A DNA stretch of 64,000 nt from assembly GCA_964250805.1 (NCBI GenBank), contig CAXUHG010000001.1, positions 62,001 to 126,000 of the forward strand. The letters run 5' to 3'. Made by a program: the position numbers and the translations under genes. The notes beneath the pieces are model-generated. The model worked only from the letters and a program-made list of their open reading frames with translations, was not told the DNA's origin and did not search any database. Below are positions 1 to 8,678 of the stretch, one piece after another (within the stretch, counting starts at the first letter, position 1; each line of letters starts with the position of its first letter). The DNA is from JBBQVS01 sp964250805 (GTDB lineage: Bacteria > Chloroflexota > Ktedonobacteria > Ktedonobacterales > Ktedonobacteraceae).

Positions 1-1
1 A

Positions 2-361
2 AATCGTCTTCCTGGTTATCGCGCAGGTGTTTTCAGCATTGTGTTTTTCGAGGATACAACGATTGCACAGAGCCAACTCTCGTCAGGGATGAAACCGGAG
101 TTGGTGCAGGGTTTCGCGGCTCAGGCACTGGGAATTGTACAGGCAAATGTCTGGAACGCTATCGCAGCCGCTGGATTAGCTACCTCGAATCAGCATATGA
201 ACTTGCAAATGGAAGAGGAATTGCGCGACTTCCTCAACGTTCCCACAACCTGGAAAAGCTATAGTATCTTCCCTGTAGGCTACCCCGATGAGGTACCTGC
301 GGAGGGAAGCCGTCGTGACGCGAAAGATATAATTTTCTTCGAGCATGGTCCCAATGTGTAA
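2..361 (+). CDS. Nitroreductase family protein, C-terminal part (5' end outside window)
   Basis: The reading frame is open from base 2 to a TAA at 359-361, so only about 119 C-terminal residues are present. The segment NRLPGYRAGVF followed by FFED, a helical stretch with QANVWNAIAAAGLATSNQH and a late FPVGYPDE motif matches the second half of FMN-dependent nitroreductases, in which VGYP-type motifs lie near the flavin and the C-terminal strand completes the dimer. Such enzymes reduce nitro compounds, quinones or flavins with NAD(P)H. The substrate cannot be told. The gene is followed at once by a palindrome with an assembly gap. The family assignment is fairly safe; the specific role is unknown. 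Confidence 0.7.
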   Translation, partial: NRLPGYRAGVFSIVFFEDTTIAQSQLSSGMKPELVQGFAAQALGIVQANVWNAIAAAGLATSNQHMNLQMEEELRDFLNVPTTWKSYSIFPVGYPDEVPAEGSRRDAKDIIFFEHGPNV

Positions 362-506
362 TATGACGACGAAGTTGATAATAAAAAAACCGGCGGGCGG
401 ATGTTCTAGGTAATTTAAATAAAGAGANNNNNNNNNNTTCCCTATTATTTTAAAAACCCCCCGCGGGGGGGGGTTGTTTTTTTTTTTTATCAACTTCGTC
501 GTCATA
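362..506. repeat. Long inverted repeat with assembly gap and garbled centre
   Basis: Bases 362-380 (TATGACGACGAAGTTGATA) are perfectly complementary to 488-506. Between the arms lie homopolymer runs (A, C, G and T tracts) and ten N. The left interior (A-run, then CCGGCGGGCGG) resembles the reverse complement of the right interior (C/G-run, then T-run), as if one GC-rich hairpin had been read with errors. It sits directly after the nitroreductase stop codon and is probably a terminator hairpin that sequenced badly. Confidence 0.7.
428..437. other. Assembly gap (10 N)
   Basis: Ten consecutive N lie at the centre of the inverted repeat at 362-506. The true length is unknown, so sequence may be missing here. 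Confidence 0.99.
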
Positions 507-549
507 CTATGTACTTGACCTCTATCCAAGACAAGACTATACTCGGCAC

Positions 550-1878
550 ATGAGAAGGGTTTTTCTTTGCTTGCTATTGCTACTACTCATGGGTCTTGCA
601 GCATGTAGCCCTGGACATCTTGGAAGTAGCGAAATCGCATTTATACACGCTGGACACCTGTGGACAATCGATCCGAGTGGCGCGAATGCTTTTCAGGCGG
701 TTGCACAGGATACTTCCGTTGTCGGATATAGCTGGTCGCCAACACATCAAATTCTCGTGTTTCGCACACTCGATGAGCAATTTGCGAAGACAGCGATGGC
801 ACGACAACTTACGACGAATGCAATTACGGGACAGGTTGCGGATGCGCCAAGTGTAGTTAATACGGTTGGTGTTGATGGCGGTAACGCTATTCCTATCATG
901 CTCTCTGACCCGCGAGTGCAGTATAGCAACCCGATGTGGAATACAGCAGGGACGCGCCTTGTCTATCGGCAAGAGGCAACAAGCTCAAATTTACCAGGAA
1001 ATGCGATGTGGTGGGCATCACAAAATGATCAACCCAATGGTATTGCCGCAAGAGTTTTACCATCAAGCGAGTCGCTACTTTCTCTATCATACACAGATTC
1101 CTCGGCTATAGGAATAACGAAAAGCGGTATATTTACAGCCTCATTAACTGGTATCAGTGCGCGTTTTCTGGTTTCTGGTTCTCTTGCTGGTCATCCTCTA
1201 CCTGCTGCTCTCGAACGTGTGCTATGGCAACCTCAACACGCACAGCAGCTACTCTTGTATGCTAAAGCGGCTTCTCCAAAACAAGCTACGGGACAGTTCT
1301 CGGAAACAGCCCTGCTGATACAACTCGTGCTACGGATACCAAATGGGCAAGAGAAGACGTTGGCAACATGCGATTGTATCCAGTTTGCATGGTCGCCCGA
1401 TGGCAATACGGTGTTGTATAGTACAGGTCAAAAAGATATGCTCGTCAATGTTACGACAGGCTCTACCTTCAGCTTTCCTGTGGAGGGCGATAGCGTGCCC
1501 TACTGGTCGCCAAATAGCAAGTTCTTGTTGTTAGATGGGTCGCATACGCTACAGCTTGTAGACGTTGTGGGGCATCAGCAACGTATTCTCTTGAGCGATG
1601 GAGCAACTCCTGATGAGAGTACAATAGTAGCAGGCGTTAATACGTTGCTACAACCTGTCCCAGATAGTTTATGGGCATCTGATAGCGAGCATTTTATTTT
1701 TCTTACGCGAGACCGTTTGCACTGGCAAGGCCAAATGCTTCGCTCTGGTAAAGGGCTTTATACTGTAACAATTGATGCACATGGTCAGTCGCAAGGCATC
1801 CCTGATGTGGTTGATACAGGTGACGATACGCAGGTCGGTTGGAGCTATCAAGACGCAAATACCTCATTTTTGTATTAA
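550..1878 (+). CDS. Beta-propeller (TolB/WD40-like) lipoprotein
   Basis: A 442-residue secreted lipoprotein. The N-terminus has two Arg, a Leu-rich core and a lipobox LAAC with the lipidated Cys at residue 19, so it should be anchored on the outer face of the cytoplasmic membrane. The rest contains recurring propeller-blade signatures: FIHAGHLWTIDPSG, YSWSPTHQ, FAWSPDGNTVLY, PYWSPNSKFLLL and SLWASDSEHFIF, typical of PD40/TolB-like repeats. The binding partner is unknown. The gene is closely followed (12 bp) by a small acidic protein, suggesting an operon. A protein of similar size and architecture is encoded at 57853-59187. The lipoprotein/propeller call is good; the function is open. Confidence 0.8.
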   Translation: MRRVFLCLLLLLLMGLAACSPGHLGSSEIAFIHAGHLWTIDPSGANAFQAVAQDTSVVGYSWSPTHQILVFRTLDEQFAKTAMARQLTTNAITGQVADAPSVVNTVGVDGGNAIPIMLSDPRVQYSNPMWNTAGTRLVYRQEATSSNLPGNAMWWASQNDQPNGIAARVLPSSESLLSLSYTDSSAIGITKSGIFTASLTGISARFLVSGSLAGHPLPAALERVLWQPQHAQQLLLYAKAASPKQATGQFSETALLIQLVLRIPNGQEKTLATCDCIQFAWSPDGNTVLYSTGQKDMLVNVTTGSTFSFPVEGDSVPYWSPNSKFLLLDGSHTLQLVDVVGHQQRILLSDGATPDESTIVAGVNTLLQPVPDSLWASDSEHFIFLTRDRLHWQGQMLRSGKGLYTVTIDAHGQSQGIPDVVDTGDDTQVGWSYQDANTSFLY

Positions 1879-1890
1879 GGAGCAACAACG

Positions 1891-2082
1891 ATGAATACAG
1901 AAAACCCGAAAGGGAAAGCAGTAGATGCATCAGACGATGACGATTTTGACGAATACGATGATATGGAACGGCTAGAGATTCTGGAAAGCTTACGTGAGGA
2001 TATGGAGGATATGGGAGTTACGACGCTGGCAGAGGTGATTCAGCGTATCGAGGAGCTACATAGAAAGCTGGATAGAAAATAA
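1891..2082 (+). CDS. Small acidic hypothetical protein
   Basis: A 63-residue protein, very acidic in its first half (DASDDDDFDEYDD) and predicted helical after that (MERLEILESLREDMEDMG, IQRIEELHRKLDRK), possibly a short coiled coil. A clear ribosome binding site (AAGGAG) overlaps the stop codon of the upstream lipoprotein gene, with 12 bp between the two genes, so they should be co-transcribed. No signal peptide or membrane segment is visible. The family is not recognised. Its stop codon is the first three bases of a perfect palindrome. Confidence 0.7.
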   Translation: MNTENPKGKAVDASDDDDFDEYDDMERLEILESLREDMEDMGVTTLAEVIQRIEELHRKLDRK

Positions 2083-2133
2083 ACTCATCAAAAATACCTG
2101 AGCCATATGGCTCAGGTATTTTTGATGAGTTTA
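2080..2133. terminator. Perfect 54-bp palindrome, bidirectional terminator
   Basis: The 27-bp arms (TAAACTCATCAAAAATACCT...) meet without a loop at CAT|ATG (2106/2107). The left end contains the stop codon of the small acidic gene, and the livF stop lies two bases beyond the right end. A-rich and T-rich tracts inside the arms supply U-rich tails for both directions. The role as shared terminator is inferred from position. Confidence 0.85.
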
Positions 2134-2134
2134 T

Positions 2135-2851
2135 TTATGCACCACCGAGATAGGCTTGTCGTACAAGATCGTTCGTGAGAAGATTTTTCGCGGTATCGGT
2201 CAGAACGATTTTGCCTGTTTGTAGCACGTAGCCTCTATCGGCGAGGCCAAGTGCCATAGATGCGTTTTGCTCAACCAGAAAGACCGTTACACCTTCATCG
2301 CGGATACGTAGCACAGTGTTGAAAACAGTTTCCACAAGAATAGGTGAAAGTCCCATTGATGGCTCGTCCAGGCAGATCATACGGGGATGCGACATGAGAG
2401 CACGTCCCATTGCTAACATTTGCTGCTCGCCACCAGACATTGTACCTGCGACCTGTTTCAAGCGTTCTTTGATACGTGGAAAAATCTGGAAGACATGATC
2501 CATGTCATCTTTGATCTCGTTACGATTCCGACGGCTGAATGCGCCCATTTCCAAGTTCTCATAGACGGTCATACGTGGAAAAATGCGGCGTGCCTCTGGC
2601 ACAAGTGCTAAACCGGATGTCACGATATCACCCGTCAATTTGCTTTGAATAGGTTTACCGTCAAACTGGATGGTGCCACTTTTGGGATGCACAAGTCCGA
2701 AGATGGTTTTCATAGTTGTTGTCTTGCCAGCAGCATTTGCGCCCAGCAGACAAACAATTTCGCCCTGATTGACCTCTAGTGTTACATTCTGTAACACATG
2801 ACTTGGACCATAATAGGTATTCACATCGTTCAATTGCAATACAGGTGTCAT
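2135..2851 (-). CDS. livF: Branched-chain amino acid-type ABC transporter ATPase LivF
   Basis: A 238-residue cytoplasmic ATPase, full length for LivF. Visible are Walker A GANAAGKTT (about residue 37), the Q-loop region, the ABC signature MSGGEQQ, Walker B with MICLDEP and the switch His region VFLVEQN. LivF pairs with LivG to power uptake through the LivH/LivM permeases. The start is preceded by ACGAGGAA. It is the last gene of a five-gene minus-strand operon, 62 bp after livG. The true substrate could be another amino acid or an amide, as this family is broad. Confidence 0.95.
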   Translation of the reverse strand: MTPVLQLNDVNTYYGPSHVLQNVTLEVNQGEIVCLLGANAAGKTTTMKTIFGLVHPKSGTIQFDGKPIQSKLTGDIVTSGLALVPEARRIFPRMTVYENLEMGAFSRRNRNEIKDDMDHVFQIFPRIKERLKQVAGTMSGGEQQMLAMGRALMSHPRMICLDEPSMGLSPILVETVFNTVLRIRDEGVTVFLVEQNASMALGLADRGYVLQTGKIVLTDTAKNLLTNDLVRQAYLGGA

Positions 2852-2913
2852 ACTATTCCTCGTATACTAGTTGGTCTTTTTCCTCTGTACGCTCCGAAAG
2901 AGGATCATTCTGC

Positions 2914-3762
2914 TTACTGTTCAGTAGTAGCTGAATTGATTGCGGAAGGCTTGCCAAGATATGCCTCGATCACTCGTGGGTTATTGCGTACCTCATCGGG
3001 AAGGCCAGCAGCAATTTTACGTCCATAGTCAAGCACCGCGATATGGTCTGAGAGACCCATTGTTACCGCCAGCTTATGCTCGATCAAGAGAATCGTCAGC
3101 CCCAATTCATTCCGTAAACGTCGCACATATTTTACGGCTTCGGCGGTCTCGGTATCGTTCATACCCGCCGTTGGCTCGTCGAGCAACAGTAGCTTGGGCT
3201 TTGACGCGAGTGCCCTTGCGATCTCAACGCGACGCTTTTCCGCATATGAGAGATTAAGGACGTATTCATCCTGGCGTTCAACAAGGGTAGGACCAAAGAA
3301 ACCTAACAGATCAATCGCGCGTTTACGAGCCTCTTGCTCCTCCTTCACAACACGCGGTGGGCGGAAGAGTGAACCTAATATTCCTGCTTTGAGTTGCGTA
3401 TGTTGACCAACCAGCACATTCTCCAAGACAGTCATGTTGTTAAACAGACGAATATTCTGAAATGTACGAGCGATACCGCGTACAAGTACCTGATCGGGGT
3501 GTAAGCCCGCAAGCGATTTCCCCTGTAGCAGAACCGTACCAGAAGTTGGGCGATAGATGCCTGTAATGAGATTAAAAACGGTTGTCTTTCCTGCTCCATT
3601 GGGACCAATGATACTGACAATTTCTCTTGGTCGAATCTGTAAACTTACATCCTGTACCGCTGTCAAACCGCCGAAGCTCTTCGTCACGTTACTTAGTTCA
3701 AGCAGTGGCTGAGTAACAATCTCTGCACCTTCATCAGCCAGAGTAGCACGTTCAACGTTCAT
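2914..3762 (-). CDS. livG: Branched-chain amino acid-type ABC transporter ATPase LivG
   Basis: A 282-residue ATPase with Walker A GPNGAGKTT, the LivG-typical region GIARTFQNIRLFNNMTVLENV, a signature-like segment LSYAEKRRVEIARAL and Walker B KLLLLDEPTAGMN. LivG is one of two distinct ATPases of the hydrophobic amino acid uptake family. The first 15 residues extend slightly beyond the usual start. The start codon at 3762 is preceded by a good AGGAGA site. It lies 29 bp after livM and belongs to the same operon. Confidence 0.95.
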   Translation of the reverse strand: MNVERATLADEGAEIVTQPLLELSNVTKSFGGLTAVQDVSLQIRPREIVSIIGPNGAGKTTVFNLITGIYRPTSGTVLLQGKSLAGLHPDQVLVRGIARTFQNIRLFNNMTVLENVLVGQHTQLKAGILGSLFRPPRVVKEEQEARKRAIDLLGFFGPTLVERQDEYVLNLSYAEKRRVEIARALASKPKLLLLDEPTAGMNDTETAEAVKYVRRLRNELGLTILLIEHKLAVTMGLSDHIAVLDYGRKIAAGLPDEVRNNPRVIEAYLGKPSAINSATTEQ

Positions 3763-3791
3763 GCATTTTCTCCTGTTCTTTTGTTGCTCAA

Positions 3792-5804
3792 CTACTCGAC
3801 ATGCACTTCAGACTCAAATCCTGGCGATCCTGGCACAGGATCGAGCGAACCTAAATCGACGGCGGCCTCAACATCGGAGTCAACTTGATGAAGCTCACGC
3901 CGCCTTCTTGCACTAGGTATCAAGCCTTCGGGTCGATAGATCATCACAACCACAAGAATTGTCCCAAAGACGAGATTGCGGATATTGCCAAAGGTAAAAC
4001 CGGGAATCGCTTGCTGAATGACAGCATAAATTGGGTGAATGATGCTTGTCGGGTCAGCACCCAGAGTATCAAGTTGCGCCAGGATGAACTCGTTAATCGC
4101 ATAGACAGCCAGCGCACCAACAATAACGCCGGGGATACTGCCGAGGCCACCAATAACGACCATCGCAAGGTAAATTACAGAGTCGTTAAAACTAAAGTCA
4201 TCAGGCGTCACACCACCGAGTTTTGCAGCATGATAGGCACCAGCGATACCTGAGAGGAATGCACCGGCGGCAAAAGCTAACAGTTTTGTGTTTACAAGGT
4301 TAATACCTGAAGATGACGCTGCAATCTCATCTTCACGAATGGCAATCCACGCTCGCCCTAAACGCGAGTCACGTAGACGAATATTCGCAAACAGGACCAA
4401 AACAATCAGCGCGAGAATGAGGTAGTAATAGGGGAGTGCAGTAGTCCAATCAGCACCAGGGAATGCAGGTGGTTGCACGCCAACAATACCATTCGGACCG
4501 TTTGTGTACTTATCTAACTCCAGAAAGACAATAGGCACAATCTCACCGAAACCGAGGGTTACGATTGCGAGATAGTCACCGCGTAAACGCAGAGTTGGCG
4601 CACCAAGTAAAACACCAAACAATGCTGCAATCAATGCAGTAACAATGAGCATAGGCCAAAAGAGCCAGGGTAGAATCTGGATGTTGACAGGTATACCAGT
4701 TATAATCGTGAACTGATGTGAACCAACAATGCCCCACACATACGAGCCGATGGCAAAGAACGCCACATAGCCGAGGTCTAGCAAGCCCGCAAAGCCGACC
4801 ACAATGTTGAGGCCAAGCGCGAGAATGACGTAGTACCCTGCATCACCATAACCAGCTAAACGACCATCGGTACCTGGTCCAAACAAGAATGGGTCAATGA
4901 AGGGGTAAAAGAGGACGAAGAGGACAAGCAAGGTAATAAAGAAACGCTGGGCACCTCTGCTACGCAGTGGGAAATCATTTGGAACTAGGTCTTCAGCTTC
5001 TTCACTCGCTCGACTTCTCGACAGCGTTTCTAATCTGCGTCGTAAGCTCACACGCACTCCTCGGCGACCATTGCCAGTCTCCTCGCTATTTTTTACCTCT
5101 TTCGTTGAAAGAGTGCGACGCAAGGCAAGCTGTCCACCTAAACGACCAAGAAAATAGCCCGCAACAGGAAGAAGAATAGTGCGAATTATCGCCCAGATGA
5201 GCAGGAGAACAGGCAGAGATCCAATGGCGAAGTAGACGATATCCGCAATCAGCCATGCAACGGCGAAGGCCGCAGCAAACCAGAAACTACCCGCTATCGC
5301 ACGATTTATAAGTTGACTTTGCTGCACGTCATCCATGACTACGAGGTTTTCGAGTGGTGGAGGAGTTGTGTAGTTCCTTATTCTGCGGAGACGATTGCGT
5401 ACAAAAAAGTAAATGGGCCAAATAATAGCACATAGAGCTAAACCAATAATAAGCCCAATGCCCATGACAAGGAAAAGCGGAACAAGCACAAAGACGAGGA
5501 TGTCTATCCATACCTCAAGAGTACTACGATGCCCTGTATCTGCAGCGACGAGATAGCCTGCGAGAGTAATCACAATAGCATAAAAAACGATTATAAAGAC
5601 GGCGGCAAAGACAAGTCCAACCGTGTCTTGTTTTGCAGTGGAAGCTCCAAACAATGCCAATAGCACTCTATTGACAATTTCTTCGCCGCTCCAAATAAAG
5701 GTAAAGACCGCAATAGGTACCAGTAGTGCAACAACCCATTTAAGCAGGAGCGGGCGTGGGGCCGCTGTAGGAAGAAGCGAACTGGAACGTGTTAGCGTTG
5801 ACAT
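3792..5804 (-). CDS. livM: LivM-type ABC permease with a large extra N-terminal membrane domain
   Basis: The C-terminal half (from about residue 310) is a standard LivM permease: GYYVILALGLNIVVGFAGLLDLGYVAF, APTLRLRGDYLAIVTLGFGEI, the EAA-like loop IREDEIAASSSGIN and the GGLGSIPGVIVGA segment. LivM forms the channel with LivH. The protein has 670 residues, whereas typical LivM has roughly 300-420. The extra N-terminal part holds several hydrophobic segments (about residues 20-130 and 170-215) and then a charged cytoplasmic linker (about 225-280, Arg/Glu-rich). The start is supported by GAGGTGAT. The reading frame is continuous, so this is a fusion or extension and not a frameshift. Confidence 0.9.
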   Translation of the reverse strand: MSTLTRSSSLLPTAAPRPLLLKWVVALLVPIAVFTFIWSGEEIVNRVLLALFGASTAKQDTVGLVFAAVFIIVFYAIVITLAGYLVAADTGHRSTLEVWIDILVFVLVPLFLVMGIGLIIGLALCAIIWPIYFFVRNRLRRIRNYTTPPPLENLVVMDDVQQSQLINRAIAGSFWFAAAFAVAWLIADIVYFAIGSLPVLLLIWAIIRTILLPVAGYFLGRLGGQLALRRTLSTKEVKNSEETGNGRRGVRVSLRRRLETLSRSRASEEAEDLVPNDFPLRSRGAQRFFITLLVLFVLFYPFIDPFLFGPGTDGRLAGYGDAGYYVILALGLNIVVGFAGLLDLGYVAFFAIGSYVWGIVGSHQFTIITGIPVNIQILPWLFWPMLIVTALIAALFGVLLGAPTLRLRGDYLAIVTLGFGEIVPIVFLELDKYTNGPNGIVGVQPPAFPGADWTTALPYYYLILALIVLVLFANIRLRDSRLGRAWIAIREDEIAASSSGINLVNTKLLAFAAGAFLSGIAGAYHAAKLGGVTPDDFSFNDSVIYLAMVVIGGLGSIPGVIVGALAVYAINEFILAQLDTLGADPTSIIHPIYAVIQQAIPGFTFGNIRNLVFGTILVVVMIYRPEGLIPSARRRRELHQVDSDVEAAVDLGSLDPVPGSPGFESEVHVE

Positions 5805-5854
5805 ACCGTATCACCTCATTTCCGACAACGTATATGTAGGAATTTGCATCATCT

Positions 5855-6805
5855 CTATACCTTCTCCGGTGTTTGCTGACCAAGTAGGCCAGAGGGACGA
5901 AAGATGAGGATCAGAATCAGGATTGCAAAGATTACAGCTTCGTGCCAAGCAGCACCACCATGTGGCAATATAGTATCGGGGATGAATGTGGCGAGGGCGT
6001 CAATAATTCCGATCAAGACACCACCTAGCATAGCTCCAACGATGTTCCCAATGCCACCAACCACAGCGGCGGTAAAGGCGATAAGGCCAAGTGGAAAACC
6101 AATGTAAAAGAACGTACTGCCATACTGCAAACCGTAGATAAAACCAGCCGCTCCCGCAAGAGCCGCACCGATGAAAAAGGTAATTGTGATCACGCGATTG
6201 ACGTTGACACCCATGAGGGCTGCGGCATCACGATCTTGAGCGACGGCACGCATGGCGCGTCCTGTGCGGGTTCGAGTGATGAACAGTTGCAGAGCAATCA
6301 TAAGTACAAGCGCAACGACAAGCACTAGAATATTGATACTACTTATGCTTACGGTGCCCTGACTGTTACTGAGAAGAGTGTAGTTGATCTGCGGAAAGAT
6401 TTGCGGGAATGAAATCAAATTAGCACCCTTCCACAGCTTTCCTGCATCCTCCAGAATAAGCGAAACGCCAATAGCGGAGATGAGAGGCGCGAGACGTGGT
6501 GCATTGCGAAGAGGACGATAGGCAACGCGTTCTATCACGATACCTAACACGGCACAAAAGAGCATAGAACCAAGGCACGCTAGAATCATGACACCCGTGA
6601 GGACAAAGGGATTGAGATGTGATGCGCCAGTTACCCCTAGCAGACCAAGAATAAGAATAGAGATAAGAGTGCCTACCATAAAAATATCGCCATGAGCAAA
6701 GTTGATCAATTCGATGATACCGTAGACCATCGTATAACCCAACGCGATCAAAGCATAAATCGCACCTGTTACAAGACCAGCAATTAATTCTTGTAATAAA
6801 AGCAT
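5855..6805 (-). CDS. livH: Branched-chain amino acid-type ABC permease LivH
   Basis: A 316-residue permease, full length. Recognisable motifs are the N-terminal GAIYALIALGYTMVYGIIELINFAHGD (in two overlapping parts: GAIYALIALGYTMVYG and IELINFAHGD), the EAA-like loop AVAQDRDAAALMGVN, and GFPLGLIAFTAAVVGGIGN. Around eight membrane segments are expected. With LivM it forms the translocation pathway. It lies 50 bp upstream of livM and 172 bp downstream of livK; that larger gap contains hairpins which may lower expression of the permease genes relative to the binding protein. Confidence 0.95.
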   Translation of the reverse strand: MLLLQELIAGLVTGAIYALIALGYTMVYGIIELINFAHGDIFMVGTLISILILGLLGVTGASHLNPFVLTGVMILACLGSMLFCAVLGIVIERVAYRPLRNAPRLAPLISAIGVSLILEDAGKLWKGANLISFPQIFPQINYTLLSNSQGTVSISSINILVLVVALVLMIALQLFITRTRTGRAMRAVAQDRDAAALMGVNVNRVITITFFIGAALAGAAGFIYGLQYGSTFFYIGFPLGLIAFTAAVVGGIGNIVGAMLGGVLIGIIDALATFIPDTILPHGGAAWHEAVIFAILILILIFRPSGLLGQQTPEKV

Positions 6806-6870
6806 AGTTTACATCATTCTCAACTTCCTAAATTTTTGTATGCGGGAAGATTGAATAATTGGTAGGAGAA

Positions 6871-6939
6871 GGGAATAGTCAAGCAAATTTTTATCTGCTA
6901 ACTATTCCCTCTAGTCACAAGCTAGCGTGAGCTTGTGAC
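6871..6939 (-). promoter_or_regulatory. Two hairpins in the livK-livH spacer
   Basis: GGGAATAGT at 6871-6879 pairs with 6901-6909, and GTCACAAGCT at 6914-6923 pairs with 6930-6939 (loop 6 nt). Neither is followed by a strong U-tract on the minus strand. Placed just after the binding-protein gene, they fit an mRNA stabiliser or partial terminator that makes livK more abundant than the genes behind it, as known in other binding-protein operons. The role is inferred. Confidence 0.5.
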
Positions 6940-6977
6940 AGCTCACACTACCCCTGTGACCCTACACCTCGTGTCGA

Positions 6978-8300
6978 TTAAGACAACGTTACGACGGTAA
7001 TGGCCTTCCAATCGGGCTTACCACTCACGTTAGCGAGTTGGAAGATGGTGATGATTTTGTTCGTGGTATCGCCATTCTTGTCAAAGGTGTGATGTCCAGT
7101 AGGACCGGTATAATCGACCTTAGACATTTGATCAATGACCGCCTGACGGAACGTCTTTGCACCAGCAGAGTCACCACTGTTCTGCGGTGTCTGTGCGCCA
7201 CTTGCCAGAGCCGCCTTTATAGCTTGAATGACAATCTTGGCGCAATCGTAGCCAGCGGCACTATACGCACCAAGAGCACCATATGTAGCCTGATAGTTCT
7301 TGACGAAATCGGCAGCGGCTGGATTTTTCGTTACATCAACGCTAGCAACGGTACCATACACGGGACCACCGCTCACGCCGAGAGTTGAGGCAAACGTAGG
7401 CGTCACAATACCATCACCACCGGCAAACGGAGTATTTTTCAATGCAGGTACCTGCTGCATCTGCTGACGGACCAAAATGGCTCCAGTAGAGTCAAGGCCA
7501 CCGAAGTAGATCACATCAGGTTTCTGAGCAGCAACCTGTGTAAGAAGGGAGACATATGATGTTGTCGAACTCGACTCACTGCTACGTCCAAGGATTGTCC
7601 CACCCAGAGTCTTCCATTCGCCAGTGAATGTATTAGCGATACCGACGCCATAGGTTTCAGCATCATCAATCACATATGCTTTCTTATAACCTAGCGTTTT
7701 GTACAGGTAGTCGGCATTCACCGGTCCCTGGTGGTTATCGGTTGTTGCGATACGGAAGTACGTTACCTTACCTGTTGGACGAAGAGTTGGTACATAATCA
7801 GTCGCGCCTGTACAACCAATGTCCGCGCCTTCTTGTGTAAGACACTGATTTGTGTTTGAAGGGCTAATAAGCAGAATCGGGGCCTTGTTCGCAATTGGCA
7901 TTTCACTCTGTGCCACGCCGCTATTGAAAGGACCGACGATACCAGCGACAAGAGCGTCGTCAATCAATGATCTCACGTTTTGCGCGCCAACAGCAGCATC
8001 GTGAATACCTTGGGAGCCAACGTCGTCTTTCGCCACAAATACAAACTTGTAGCCTGGAACGGTGTTGTTTTTGTTTGCTTCATCAACGGCAAGATGGGCA
8101 CCATCCTCCGCTGGTTTGCCGCTACTGGTGTCTTTACCTGTGACTGGCAACTCGGTGGCAATCTCAATGGTTTTAGAACCGGCAGTGGGTGTTGAGCTAG
8201 AACCGGTACCAGTCGTACCAGAACCACAGGCGGCAAGAAATGCCAGTAACAGGGGAATACCCATTATAAGGGCAAAAATACGTGTCATGCGCTTCTGCAT
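6978..8300 (-). CDS. livK: ABC transporter substrate-binding lipoprotein (LivK/LivJ family)
   Basis: A 440-residue lipoprotein: basic N-terminus, hydrophobic core and lipobox FLAAC with Cys25, then a Gly/Ser/Thr linker. The mature part has the periplasmic-binding type I fold: IEIATELPVTGKDTSSGKPAEDGAHLAVDEAN, IVGPFNSGVAQSEMPI, a mid-domain DNHQGPVNADYLYKTLGYKKAYVI, YGVGIANTF and GAYSAAGYDCAKIVIQA (each shown in pieces). It captures the substrate outside the membrane for the LivHMGF transporter. The start has a strong AAGGAGG site. It is first in the operon, as usual. Confidence 0.93.
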   Translation of the reverse strand: MQKRMTRIFALIMGIPLLLAFLAACGSGTTGTGSSSTPTAGSKTIEIATELPVTGKDTSSGKPAEDGAHLAVDEANKNNTVPGYKFVFVAKDDVGSQGIHDAAVGAQNVRSLIDDALVAGIVGPFNSGVAQSEMPIANKAPILLISPSNTNQCLTQEGADIGCTGATDYVPTLRPTGKVTYFRIATTDNHQGPVNADYLYKTLGYKKAYVIDDAETYGVGIANTFTGEWKTLGGTILGRSSESSSTTSYVSLLTQVAAQKPDVIYFGGLDSTGAILVRQQMQQVPALKNTPFAGGDGIVTPTFASTLGVSGGPVYGTVASVDVTKNPAAADFVKNYQATYGALGAYSAAGYDCAKIVIQAIKAALASGAQTPQNSGDSAGAKTFRQAVIDQMSKVDYTGPTGHHTFDKNGDTTNKIITIFQLANVSGKPDWKAITVVTLS

Positions 8301-8542
8301 AGTGCAGTAGCCTCCTTCAACATTACCGAAACGACTTAAAAACTCTCTCCATCAAAGAATGCAAGTGGGAGTAAAACTCGAAAATCACATTCCTCTCAGG
8401 TGATAATACGTTGACAACAATGCAAATCTCACCAATTTCAAACGAATTGTTCAGCTACTTCCAATACAAGAAATGTTCAACCGTGAGATGAAACGGCACT
8501 ACTTTGTGGTAGGGTTGGAGTGAATGATAAATTGTTGAGCGG

Positions 8543-8571
8543 ATTATACGCAATCGTAAGAGGCGTGTCAA
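8543..8571 (-). promoter_or_regulatory. Consensus sigma70-type promoter of the liv operon
   Basis: On the minus strand TTGACA (8571-8566) and TATAAT (8548-8543) are separated by exactly 17 bp, matching the consensus at all 12 positions. Transcription would begin near 8536 and leave a leader of about 235 nt before livK. The leader contains competing short complementary segments: GGTGA near 8400 with TCACC near 8430, and ATCTCAC near 8427 with GTGAGAT near 8483. Confidence 0.8.
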
Positions 8572-8678
8572 TAGCAAACGGAGTGTGTTGTCTGTAACTC
8601 TTGTCTTTTGCAACTATACGTTGTACAAATTACTAAGATAAGAACTATGAGTTTAACGGTATAGACAAAGGTTACATA

